From Sediminispirochaeta bajacaliforniensis DSM 16054 (GTDB taxonomy: Bacteria > Spirochaetota > Spirochaetia > DSM-16054 > Sediminispirochaetaceae), in contig NZ_KB899415.1 in assembly GCF_000378205.1 (NCBI RefSeq), positions 1 through 64,000 of the forward strand: 64,000 bases of DNA, in the 5' to 3' direction. Position 1 is the first letter of the stretch. Each line of letters begins with the position of its first letter. Shown in pieces: positions 17,024 to 24,728 of this stretch. The position numbers were made by a program, and so were the translations under genes. The notes under the pieces were generated by a model that saw only the letters and a list, made by a program, of their open reading frames with translations, ran no database searches and was not told the origin of the DNA.

Positions 17024-17316
17024 ATGTTTAATATTTCTATTTCAGCTCTTCGTTATTATGATAAGGAAGGCTTGTTCCCAGTAACGCAACGCTTGTTAAG
17101 CGGCGGGATATGTTTCTTGATAAGAAGAAGTCCGTTGAGGCTGATATCCTTGCGATGATTAAAGTTTTGGATTTGATTACATATAAATGCTGGTATTATA
17201 CCGAAGCCGTGAAAGATAATTCCGAAGAAAGAGTCAAATCTATTAAACCGGAAGATATGCCTGAAGATATAAAAAAGTCATTTGAGAATTCACATGGTGA
17301 CATGATATGCGGGTAG
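17024..17316 (+). pseudogene. MerR-family regulator remnant
   Basis: From ATG 17024 one frame reads I-S-A-L-R-Y-Y-D-K-E-G-L-F-P, the unmistakable recognition helix and wing start of MerR proteins. It lacks the first helix (normally ~18 residues earlier) and loses frame after S-G-G-I near 17105. From 17110 another frame reads V-L-D-L-I-T-Y-K-C-W-Y-Y-T-E-A and M-P-E-D-I-K, the C-terminal coiled part seen in MerR regulators of this group. About 40 residues in between are deleted. Broken at both joins, so it is not functional. Confidence 0.6.
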
Positions 17317-17369
17317 TCTGTTTTTTTTACCCTGAATAGTATACTTTCCCCTTATAAACAAACCGATGA

Positions 17370-17490
17370 CCGAGCGTCAGGGATGCGGAGAACGGCCGCA
17401 GGGCCGGTCCGAGGCGAAGCCGAGGACGGTAGCGAAGCGGACTTCGGAGCAATCCCGACCCGAGCGGCAAGCGAGGGTGACGCCCAGATG
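17370..17490 (+). repeat. Structured dispersed repeat, copy 2 (RNA-like fold)
   Basis: About 85-90% identical by eye to copy 1 at 5-127. All stems are kept: GCGTC/GACGC, GGGAT/ATCCC, CGGCC/GGCCG with loop GCAG, CGAAG/CTTCG, and CCC-GA-GC/GC-GA-GGG. The hairpin that reads GCAC/GTGC in copy 1 reads GGC/GCC here while keeping GTCC-GA and GA-GGAC, so both sides changed together. It ends CGCCCAGATG like the other copies, but the next base is G. It separates the MerR remnant from the convergent DUF5714 gene. Confidence 0.7.
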
Positions 17491-17528
17491 GTGTGGAATA
17501 TCATAGCCTCTGCCTTCGTATTCAGGAC

Positions 17529-18110
17529 TTAGGTTGCTGGGTAGTAGGGACAGGCTGTTTTCTTACATTCGGCGTTTCGCTGGTAAAATGTGCAGCGTAT
17601 CGGTGTGGTCTGCCCAAGGTCGAGGTCAAAATGTTGTTTCATGAAGGTGATGCTTGTGCTTACTGCGGTAAAGCAGACGCGCTTGCAGCAGCGGGGGCCG
17701 CCGATTTCCGCGATGTTGTATAGGCAGTCGGAGCTTAGGCGGTTTACAAGTGCCCAGGTGTCGGTCGAATAGGGGCTTGTGCCTGTCGCTACCGAAAGGA
17801 ACATACCGCTTCCGACGGCCGCACCGCAGGCTCCGTACCAACCGCAGAATCCGGCGAGCAGGTTTTTTGCCCGGTCTCCGGCAAGGTTCAGCGCTTCCCT
17901 GAGTTTGGCTTTCCTGTCGTTCTTCAGCCTGCAATAGGTGGTCAAAAGGACTGCCGGAACAAGGTAGTGGTGTTCCGGACAGTGCATGGGAAAATCAGGA
18001 TTTTTCCATATCTTTTCCAAAAGCTGCAGCGGCGGGGATGGATTTTCGTAGGCCCCCAAACAGGTATCCGTAATATATTGGTATAACTCTTCATTAATTG
18101 GATGGGCCAC
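17529..18110 (-). CDS. DUF5714-family protein (193 aa)
   Basis: A cysteine-rich protein of the DUF5714 type: P-M-H-C-P-E-H-H near residue 40, G-F-C-G-W-Y-G-A-C-G-A-A near 88, I-G-G-P-R-C-C-K-R near 137, and C-K-K-T-A-C-P-Y-Y at the C-terminus. The clustered Cys and His residues suggest a metal or Fe-S site. Family members I recall occur in anaerobes, sometimes near radical SAM enzymes, and their function is not known to me. The start is GTG 18110 with AAGGAGG 7 nt upstream. It is divergent from satD, with a ~190-bp shared promoter region. Confidence 0.7.
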   Translation of the reverse strand: MAHPINEELYQYITDTCLGAYENPSPPLQLLEKIWKNPDFPMHCPEHHYLVPAVLLTTYCRLKNDRKAKLREALNLAGDRAKNLLAGFCGWYGACGAAVGSGMFLSVATGTSPYSTDTWALVNRLSSDCLYNIAEIGGPRCCKRVCFTAVSTSITFMKQHFDLDLGQTTPIRCTFYQRNAECKKTACPYYPAT

Positions 18111-18265
18111 GGTGTTCCTCCTTTTTACCTTGTCGGGTGTATGGTAACTATCCTGGTCCGGCAGATATAGCAGAATCCTTGTATGTTTTGCATATTCTTA
18201 CGCTGCATTGTGTAAGGATGTACCAAAAGGGTACATATAAGTTTGTATGAACCTAAAAAGTTCAT

Positions 18266-18295
18266 TTGACAGATATCGTACCTAATCGTTACAAT
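18266..18295 (+). promoter_or_regulatory. Strong sigma-70 promoter of satD
   Basis: TTGACA (18266-18271), an 18-bp spacer and TACAAT (18290-18295). The predicted transcript starts about 7 nt after the -10 box, which coincides with the GTG at 18302. This makes the longer reading from TTG 18266 untenable and implies a leaderless mRNA. Confidence 0.7.
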
Positions 18296-18301
18296 GGTGT
18301 T

Positions 18302-18931
18302 GTGAAAGTCATAGCAGTGATCGCGGATATTGTCGATTCCCGGCGGATTGAGCGGCGACAGGAGTTTCAGAGGCAGCTACAAGCATGCCTTAGCGACCTC
18401 AATGAAACAAGCTCGGCCCTTTTATCTCCCTATACGATCACCCTGGGGGATGAATTCCAGGCTGTCTACAAGGCTGGTTCCCGGGTCGTGGAGGATCTGC
18501 TTTTTATCAGCAGGAGCCTTTTCCCTGTTTCGCTCAGAATCGCCCTGGGGGTCGATGATATTGCGACGGATATCAACACGAAAGAGGCAATCGGGATGGA
18601 TGGGCCCGCTTTTCATGTGGCACGGGATGGGTTAAACAATGTAAAAGAGGAAAAAATCACTATTGTACAGCTCTATGGTCGCTATAAACAAAGGCAGAGG
18701 CTTCTCAACAGCGGCTTGTATTACGCCTATTCGGTGATGAGTGACTGGAAAGAGCATACCCTTTCGATTTTCTATGGGGTTTTCAGGAATCAGCCCGTGA
18801 AAGATATCGCCCGGATTGTGGGAATCAGTGAGCGGGGAGTCTATAAAACGATCAAAACACATAATCTCGTCGCCTTGGCACGATATTTTCAGACCGTTTC
18901 CGATGAGATTGCAGCCATGGGGGAAGGTTAG
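18302..18931 (+). CDS. SatD-family protein (209 aa)
   Basis: The N-terminus K-V-I-A-V-I-A-D-I-V-D-S-R-R matches SatD proteins, and T-L-G-D-E-F-Q-A-V with L-R-I-A-L-G-V is their conserved core; this resembles a degenerate nucleotide-cyclase-type fold. Residues ~160-200 include a helix-turn-helix-like segment (V-K-D-I-A-R-I-V-G-I-S-E-R-G-V-Y-K-T-I-K). In streptococci satD lies in an acid-tolerance locus; the biochemical function is unknown. GTG 18302 is chosen because the promoter -10 box ends 6 bp upstream and no ribosome site exists. The next gene, 2 bp downstream, encodes its usual membrane partner. Confidence 0.8.
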   Translation: MKVIAVIADIVDSRRIERRQEFQRQLQACLSDLNETSSALLSPYTITLGDEFQAVYKAGSRVVEDLLFISRSLFPVSLRIALGVDDIATDINTKEAIGMDGPAFHVARDGLNNVKEEKITIVQLYGRYKQRQRLLNSGLYYAYSVMSDWKEHTLSIFYGVFRNQPVKDIARIVGISERGVYKTIKTHNLVALARYFQTVSDEIAAMGEG

Positions 18932-18933
18932 CC

Positions 18934-19698
18934 GTGATAGGATACCTCTATTTTTGCCTTGTGATTCTTATCGTACGTTTGTGGGCCCAGTGGCGGGAAG
19001 CCCCCCTGGATCTGCGGTCGATGCTGAGCTGCTCTACGGCCGAGTTGTTCCTGCTCATGCCTCTTTACAGCTGGAGGAGCCTTCTTCCCCTCTTTTTGTT
19101 TACCGTTTTGTTCAACCTGTTTTCTCTTTTTACCGAACACCGCGCTGAACAGCGAGGGAATTCGATATTTCTTTCCAGAATTCTTCAGTTTTTGGTCCTC
19201 ATGCTTGCCGGAAGCTTTCTCTTTGGAATATTTTTGCCCGGACTTTCTTTCAATTCCGTATCTGTCTCTCTTTCGAGGCTCATGGGGCGAAACAATCCTC
19301 TTCTGTCTTCCCTCGGAACAGGCGCTTTCGACCGATTTGTGCTTGTTTTTTTCGGCGCTGTTGTCTTGGTGAATGAGATGAACAATGTCATTCGTTTTAT
19401 CCTCGGCCTGATAAAAACCGAGCCGCGCTTGAAAGCGACAACGGATGATGACCTCGACAGCAAGGAGCTGGGGAGGGGAAAGATCATCGGTGTTCTGGAG
19501 CGAATGCTCTTTTACCTCTTTGTCTTGACGGGGAACTATTCTTCTGTTGCCTTTGTCTTGACTGCAAAGGCGTTTGCCCGCTTTAAGGAACTTGATGATA
19601 AAGATTTTGCGGAATACATGCTGATCGGGACGCTCCTATCCAGCGCTCTGTCGATCTTCTGGACCTTTATCATCAGGGCGGTGATTGCCACGCTGTAG
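18934..19698 (+). CDS. Integral membrane protein paired with SatD (254 aa)
   Basis: A GTG start 2 bp after satD. Seven or so hydrophobic segments are visible: residues 1-15, ~35-70, ~85-110, ~135-155, ~190-210 and ~225-254. A charged loop R-L-K-A-T-T-D-D-D-L-D-S-K-E-L-G-R-G lies near 165-185, and the following R-F-K-E-L-D-D-K-D-F-A-E-Y matches the DUF3307-like partners found beside satD. Coupled translation with satD is likely. Function unknown. Confidence 0.65.
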   Translation: MIGYLYFCLVILIVRLWAQWREAPLDLRSMLSCSTAELFLLMPLYSWRSLLPLFLFTVLFNLFSLFTEHRAEQRGNSIFLSRILQFLVLMLAGSFLFGIFLPGLSFNSVSVSLSRLMGRNNPLLSSLGTGAFDRFVLVFFGAVVLVNEMNNVIRFILGLIKTEPRLKATTDDDLDSKELGRGKIIGVLERMLFYLFVLTGNYSSVAFVLTAKAFARFKELDDKDFAEYMLIGTLLSSALSIFWTFIIRAVIATL

Positions 19699-19748
19699 GC
19701 TTTTCTTTCTCTTCCATATTCTACTATCTGCAAATCTCCAAAAAAACG

Positions 19749-19803
19749 TTGACAGAATTGTAAAGGTATCTTAACATTTTTACTTGTTAAGCGATCTTAA
19801 CAA
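19749..19803 (+). promoter_or_regulatory. Promoter with overlapping TTAACA/TGTTAA repeats
   Basis: TTGACA (19749-19754), a 17-bp spacer and TAACAT (19772-19777) make a good promoter for the downstream transporter operon. CTTAACA (19770-19776), TTGTTAAG (19784-19791) and CTTAACAA (19796-19803) form one inverted and one direct repeat overlapping and following the -10 box, an arrangement that fits an operator. The TTAACA unit resembles Gram-positive PhoP boxes, and a PhoB-like regulator is encoded downstream, but the link is speculation. Confidence 0.55.
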
Positions 19804-19831
19804 ATTCTGGTTTCTGTGAAAGGAGATGATG

Positions 19832-20980
19832 ATGAAAAAGATAGTCTTGCTCTTTACCTGCCTCGTTCTTACCGCTTCTCTTTCGGTTTCTCTTCTCTTT
19901 GCCGGAGGGAAACAGGAGGTTTCCGAACCCGCTGTAGCCAAAGAGGTGCCTATGACCCACGAAGAGCTTGTGGCCGCGGCCCAGGCCGAAGGAAAGGTGG
20001 TCGTTTATTCCGTCACCAGCAGAATCGCCAATGCTGCCAAGGCGTTCGGCGAAAAATACGGGATTGAGGTTGAGGCAACGAACCTCAAGGATTTCGAGCT
20101 GATCGAAAAGATCTCGAAAGAGGGTAGTACGGGGGCTGCCGGAGCCGATTTTGTACTTTGCCAGGACGGTGGCCGCGTCATGGGAGAGCTCCTCAACCTC
20201 GAATATCTGTATAATTATGTCCCTCCGACAATGAAGGATCAAATTCCCGCTGAGTTCCAAAGTCCCCTGGCCTTTGCCTTTATCAATAAGGTTTTCATTT
20301 TCAACGACGAGGTGAGCGAGGCGTATCCCTTTACCAACATATGGGCCCTCACGACCAAGGAGTGGAAAGGTAATTTTCAGTTCAAAAATCCCTTTCAGGA
20401 AGGGGTCAATGCAAACTTTCTTACCATGGTGACGAAGCCCGAGGTTGCCGACAGGATTGCAAAGGCGTACAAGGATTATTTCGGAAAAGAGATCGAGCTG
20501 ACCACCCCGAATGCGGGCTATGAATGGATCAGGCGGATTCTGGAAAACGACCTTGTGCTTACCACCAGCGACACCAAAACCGCCGAGAGTATCGGGGTAA
20601 AAGGGCAGGGTAAGGAGCATAATGCCGGACTGTTTGTCTTCTCAAAGCTGCGATACAAGGATACCAAGAACCTTGCCCTTGCTCCGATTATGGAGATGGA
20701 ACCCTTTTCCGGTTTTTACTATCCGATCTACGCTCTGATGTGCTCGAATGCCGGTCATCCCAATGCTGCAAAGCTTTTTATCGAGTTTCTGCTCACCGAA
20801 GAGGGCTTTTCTCCCTGGAGTTCCGATCTCGGAACCTACTCTTCGAACCCCTCGATTCCCCTCCAGCCTGACGACTATCCCATGACCACCTGGGTGAAGA
20901 TTTTGGTCGAGGAGGATCCTGCCTACTGTTTCGAACATCGAGCCGAGGTCGAAGAGTTTCTCAACGAATACATCTACTGA
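19832..20980 (+). CDS. ABC transporter substrate-binding protein, iron/organophosphate type (382 aa)
   Basis: Three in-frame ATGs follow AAGGAG; the third (19832) has the best spacing. The signal peptide runs to about residue 23, and the mature start F-A-G-G-K-Q-E is typical of spirochaete binding proteins. The body (E-G-K-V-V-V-Y-S-V-T-S-R, G-A-D-F-V-L-C-Q-D, T-W-V-K-I-L) belongs to the FbpA/AfuA/PhnS-like group of type 2 periplasmic binding proteins. Members bind Fe3+, 2-aminoethylphosphonate or hexose phosphates. The fused permease and ATPase follow. Two-component genes of PhoB/PhoR type and a phosphohexomutase lie downstream, which hints at a phosphorylated substrate, but the sequence alone does not decide. 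Confidence 0.82.
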   Translation: MKKIVLLFTCLVLTASLSVSLLFAGGKQEVSEPAVAKEVPMTHEELVAAAQAEGKVVVYSVTSRIANAAKAFGEKYGIEVEATNLKDFELIEKISKEGSTGAAGADFVLCQDGGRVMGELLNLEYLYNYVPPTMKDQIPAEFQSPLAFAFINKVFIFNDEVSEAYPFTNIWALTTKEWKGNFQFKNPFQEGVNANFLTMVTKPEVADRIAKAYKDYFGKEIELTTPNAGYEWIRRILENDLVLTTSDTKTAESIGVKGQGKEHNAGLFVFSKLRYKDTKNLALAPIMEMEPFSGFYYPIYALMCSNAGHPNAAKLFIEFLLTEEGFSPWSSDLGTYSSNPSIPLQPDDYPMTTWVKILVEEDPAYCFEHRAEVEEFLNEYIY

Positions 20981-20988
20981 TTATGTAC

Positions 20989-21024
20989 CGTACCGGATCG
21001 TTTGCTAAGATCCGGTACGTTTTT
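20989..21024 (+). terminator. Intra-operon terminator/attenuator
   Basis: CGTACCGGATC pairs perfectly with GATCCGGTACG around a 9-nt loop, followed by TTTTT. It lies 8 bp after the binding-protein stop and 27 bp before the permease, so it probably terminates most transcripts and makes the binding protein more abundant than the membrane and ATPase parts. Confidence 0.8.
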
Positions 21025-21050
21025 AGACGGATACGAAAAGGACGGAATCT

Positions 21051-22844
21051 GTGAACTACCGTAACAGGGCTATATCATTTTTGAAAAAGCCTCATAACGT
21101 CATCCTTGTGTCTCTTGCCGTTATTCTTATTTACCTGACGGTTGTCCCGATGCTGACTATCATGATGGATACCTTTACGGTCCATCAGGCCGAACTGATG
21201 CGGGTGAAGGGGGCAAGGGTAGGGGATTTTACCCTTTACCACTGGACCAAGGTCCTCTTTTCTTCGGCCGGTAAAAAGATATTTTACGAGCCATTCTTAA
21301 ATACCATGTTGGTTGCCTTCGGTACCTGTTTTATCGCCATTCTTCTCGGAGGAACGGTTGCATGGCTGGTTACAAGGACCAATATGCGCTTCAAGGGCGT
21401 TATCTCGACCCTCTTTATTTTTCCCTATATCATGCCTTCCTGGACGCTCGCCATGGCATGGTTGAACTTTTTCAAGAACTCCCTTGTCGGTGGTGCTCCC
21501 GGTTTTTTTACCGCAATTACGGGCATACAGACACCCAACTGGTTTGCCTACGGTCTCTTCCCCATCGTGGTAGTTTTAGGACTGCATTATGCTCCTTTTG
21601 CCTATATCCTGATCGGCGGTATTCTCAGGAATATGGATGCGAACCTGGAAGAGGCTGCCCTTATCCTGAAAGCAAGCAGGGGGAAGATTATGCGGAAGAT
21701 TACCATTCCCATTGTGCTCCCTGCCATGCTCTCCACTTTTCTTCTCGTTTTTTCCAGTGCCATGAGCGCCTTTGCCGTTCCGGCATTCCTCGGAACTTCG
21801 GTTCGTTTCCAGGTTCTGACCACCCAGATGTTCAGGACCCTCAATGGGCTGAACCCCGGCTACGGTTACATCATTGCGCTTATCATGATTCTGATTGGTG
21901 TGTTGATCCTCGGTATCAACCAAAAAATCATCGGTACCAGAAGGTCTTTTACAACGATAACGGGGAAAAGTTCTAATATCGCCTATCTCAATCTGCGTGG
22001 TTTTCGAAGCGTCATTTCGGTACTGCTCCTTCTGCTCGTCGCCCTGGTCTGTATTGTCCCTCTGCTCTCTTTTGCATTGGAATCCTTTATCATGGAACCC
22101 GGCAATTATTCCCTCGGAAACTTTACCACCCTCTTTTGGGTCGGTTCTGGAGACCCGACCATTGCAAACGGCGAACCTGGGGTTTTACGGAATTCCTCGA
22201 TCTTTCACGGCCTGTGGAACAGTGTCAGGCTTTCGGTCATTGTGGCGTTTATAGCAGGTTCGGTCGGAATCCTTGCCGGCTACGCCATCGTAAAGCGGCG
22301 TAATTCAAGGCTGTCGCTGCTGGTAAATAATCTGGCATTTTTCCCCTACCTTATGCCGAGCATGGCCTTCGGTGCCATCTACCTTTCCATGTTTGCCGTC
22401 AAACGAGGCTTTATTCCTCCCCTCTATGGAACATTTGCGCTTCTTGTTCTGGTGGGCGCTGTTAAGTATCTTCCCTTTGCATCCCGGGCAAGTGTGGGTG
22501 CCATGCATCAGCTGAGCAACGAAATCGAAGAGGCTGGAACCATACAGGGTATCGGCTGGGGAAAGCGCATGCTCCGTATCATCATACCGATCCAGAAGGC
22601 AAGTTTCCTTTCCGGCTACCTGCTTCCCTTCATCTCCTGCATGCGGGAACTTTCCCTTTTTATTCTCCTTGTCACCCCCTCTTCGCGAATCCTAACCACC
22701 ATGCTTTTTCAATATAATGAAAAGGGATGGAACCAGTACGCCAACGCCATCAATCTTCTCATCGTTCTCTTTGTGGTCATCAGTAATCTTGTGGTGAACC
22801 GGGTCACCGGGGCATCGATCGATAAAGGAATAGGAGGGCACTAA
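21051..22844 (+). CDS. Fused ABC permease, FbpB/AfuB type (597 aa)
   Basis: Two complete six-helix permease units in one chain, as in iron(III) and hexose-phosphate importers. The first coupling motif lies near residues 200-225 (L-E-E-A-A-L-I-L-K-A-S-R-G-K-I-M-R-K). The second lies near 490-510 (E-I-E-E-A-G-T-I-Q-G-I-G-W-G-K-R-M). A central hydrophobic helix near 320-345 joins the halves. GTG is the start. Its end overlaps the ATPase start by one base (TAATG). It works in the inner membrane with the flanking binding protein and ATPase. Confidence 0.9.
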   Translation: MNYRNRAISFLKKPHNVILVSLAVILIYLTVVPMLTIMMDTFTVHQAELMRVKGARVGDFTLYHWTKVLFSSAGKKIFYEPFLNTMLVAFGTCFIAILLGGTVAWLVTRTNMRFKGVISTLFIFPYIMPSWTLAMAWLNFFKNSLVGGAPGFFTAITGIQTPNWFAYGLFPIVVVLGLHYAPFAYILIGGILRNMDANLEEAALILKASRGKIMRKITIPIVLPAMLSTFLLVFSSAMSAFAVPAFLGTSVRFQVLTTQMFRTLNGLNPGYGYIIALIMILIGVLILGINQKIIGTRRSFTTITGKSSNIAYLNLRGFRSVISVLLLLLVALVCIVPLLSFALESFIMEPGNYSLGNFTTLFWVGSGDPTIANGEPGVLRNSSIFHGLWNSVRLSVIVAFIAGSVGILAGYAIVKRRNSRLSLLVNNLAFFPYLMPSMAFGAIYLSMFAVKRGFIPPLYGTFALLVLVGAVKYLPFASRASVGAMHQLSNEIEEAGTIQGIGWGKRMLRIIIPIQKASFLSGYLLPFISCMRELSLFILLVTPSSRILTTMLFQYNEKGWNQYANAINLLIVLFVVISNLVVNRVTGASIDKGIGGH

Positions 22845-23956
22845 TGCCGAAAATTCACTTGGAACACATTACAAAACGCTTCGGCAGGTCTGTGGCCGTG
22901 GATAACCTCGATCTTGTCATCGGAGACCGAGAGTTTGTGACATTGCTGGGCCCCTCGGGTTGCGGTAAGACGACAACCCTTCGTATGATTGCGGGACTGG
23001 AGACCCCGACCGAGGGGGAAATCTACATCGACGACCGTTGTGTTTTTTCCTCGGAACGGGGGATCGATATCTCTCCCGATAAGCGGGATGTCGGCTTTCT
23101 TTTTCAAAATTATGCCCTCTGGCCTCACATGACCGTATACAAGAATATTGCCTTTGGGCTTGAAAATATGAAGTGGGAAAAGAAACGAATAGAATCCAGG
23201 GTGCGTGAGCTCTTGGAGATGCTCCGAATCGAAGAGCTTCGGGACCGCTATCCTTCCGAGCTCTCAGGCGGTCAGCAGCAGCGGGTAGCCATTGCCAGGA
23301 CCCTTGCCACCGGGCCGAAAATACTTTTTATGGACGAGCCGCTGAGCAACCTGGATGCGAAACTTCGGATGGAGATGCGGACCGAGCTTAAGCGTCTTCA
23401 TGCGGAAACAGATTCAACCTTTGTCTATGTGACCCATGACCAGCTGGAGGCCATGACCCTCTCAAGCAAAATTTGCCTTCTGAAGGAGGGACTCCTACAG
23501 CAATTTGCACCGCCCCTCGAGGTCTACCACCGACCGATGAACCTTTTTGTCGCCGATTTTGTGGGAAGTCCCAACATTAATATCCTAGAGGTGACCGGAG
23601 AAAATGTAAATCTCGACGAGATAAAGCTGAATCACAAACTACTCAAACTTCTCTTTACCCCCACCTCTTCGAGCATCACCGTTCAGGAAGGTCAGCAATT
23701 GCTTCTTGGCATCAGGCCTGAAGATATCGTCCTTTCTCCGGAGGGGACGGTAGAGGGGAGCATCTATTCAACCCTGCCGTCCGGAATGGAAACCATTGTC
23801 AAGATTGATCTCGGCGGACAGATTCTTACCAGCGTTGTATTCGGAAGTGTCGATTTTACCATGGGCGAGAAGGTGTGGCTCTCGTTTCAGTCGGATAAGA
23901 ATGTCCTCTTCGATAAGAAAAGCGAACGTACTATTGCCATTGGAAAGCTGCTGTAA
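22844..23956 (+). CDS. ABC transporter ATP-binding protein, FbpC/PotA type (370 aa)
   Basis: Canonical motifs are present: Walker A G-P-S-G-C-G-K-T-T near residue 38, Q-loop F-Q-N-Y-A-L-W-P-H near 88, signature L-S-G-G-Q-Q-Q-R-V near 140, Walker B I-L-F-M-D-E-P-L-S-N-L-D near 160, and H-loop Y-V-T-H-D. A C-terminal TOBE-like regulatory domain (G-I-R-P-E-D-I) follows from ~250. It powers the fused permease upstream. The 43-bp gap to the response regulator contains only its ribosome site, so the regulators may be read from the same transcript. Confidence 0.93.
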   Translation: MPKIHLEHITKRFGRSVAVDNLDLVIGDREFVTLLGPSGCGKTTTLRMIAGLETPTEGEIYIDDRCVFSSERGIDISPDKRDVGFLFQNYALWPHMTVYKNIAFGLENMKWEKKRIESRVRELLEMLRIEELRDRYPSELSGGQQQRVAIARTLATGPKILFMDEPLSNLDAKLRMEMRTELKRLHAETDSTFVYVTHDQLEAMTLSSKICLLKEGLLQQFAPPLEVYHRPMNLFVADFVGSPNINILEVTGENVNLDEIKLNHKLLKLLFTPTSSSITVQEGQQLLLGIRPEDIVLSPEGTVEGSIYSTLPSGMETIVKIDLGGQILTSVVFGSVDFTMGEKVWLSFQSDKNVLFDKKSERTIAIGKLL

Positions 23957-23999
23957 GAAAGAGCTCTTTATAGTAGAATCATCACAAAGGAGCTGTCGC

Positions 24000-24728
24000 A
24001 TGGTGGTTGATGATTCGGGAAGCGGAAAGACAATTCTTGTAGTGGATGATGAGGAGCATGTTGTAAAGCTCCTCTCCATGAACCTCACATCCCGGGGATA
24101 TGGTTGCCTCTATGCTTATACCGGAGAAGAAGGGCTTGAACAGGCCCGGTTACATCATCCGGACCTGATTATCCTCGACGTGATGCTTCCCGGAATAGAC
24201 GGAATCGAGGTTTGCAGGCTGCTCAAAAGTGATCCTCGCACCCAGCTTATCCCCGTGCTTATGCTCAGCGCGAAGAGCGAGGGGATCGACAAGATTCACG
24301 GCCTTGAGGGAGGAGCCGACGACTATATTACCAAACCCTTTAGTCTCACGGAGCTTTTCTTGCGGGTCGAGGCCTCGTTGCGGCAAATTGCATTACTGAC
24401 GGGGGCCCGGTCGGGGCGGCCGCATATGCTTTTTATCGGATCGCTTTCCATCGATACCGAACGCTACTTTGCTTTAAATGGCGGGGAGAAAATCGATCTT
24501 ACGCCTGCAGAGTTTAAGATTTTGAACATGCTGGTAAAGCATCAGGGAGAAGCGGTTTCCCGTCCTCTTATGTATCGGGAACTTTTTGACAAGGATCCCG
24601 CCGATGCCGGACGTTCCGTGGATGTGCACCTCCGGAATATCAGAAAGAAATTGAACGATGCAGGGGTCACCGGCTGCCGTATCGAGACGGTCCACGGCTC
24701 AGGCTACAGGATACTCCCTCAACCATGA
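24000..24728 (+). CDS. OmpR/PhoB-family response regulator (242 aa)
   Basis: The start at 24000 is set by AAAGGAG 7 nt upstream; a longer frame overlaps the ATPase gene and is rejected. The receiver domain (residues ~10-125) has the acidic pair D-D-E, phosphoacceptor Asp in I-I-L-D-V-M-L-P-G near 60 and Lys in I-T-K-P-F. The C-terminal winged helix shows I-D-L-T-P-A-E-F-K-I-L, R-S-V-D-V-H-L-R-N-I-R-K-K-L and a terminal G-S-G-Y-R. It pairs with the kinase whose start overlaps by ATGA. Resemblance to PhoB is general; the target genes are unknown but may include the transporter operon upstream. Confidence 0.93.
   Translation: MVVDDSGSGKTILVVDDEEHVVKLLSMNLTSRGYGCLYAYTGEEGLEQARLHHPDLIILDVMLPGIDGIEVCRLLKSDPRTQLIPVLMLSAKSEGIDKIHGLEGGADDYITKPFSLTELFLRVEASLRQIALLTGARSGRPHMLFIGSLSIDTERYFALNGGEKIDLTPAEFKILNMLVKHQGEAVSRPLMYRELFDKDPADAGRSVDVHLRNIRKKLNDAGVTGCRIETVHGSGYRILPQP

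Noticed and set aside
18266-18301. Longer SatD reading from TTG 18266
   Set aside because: TTG 18266 is part of the -35 box TTGACA of a strong promoter, and SatD proteins begin at the position of GTG 18302.
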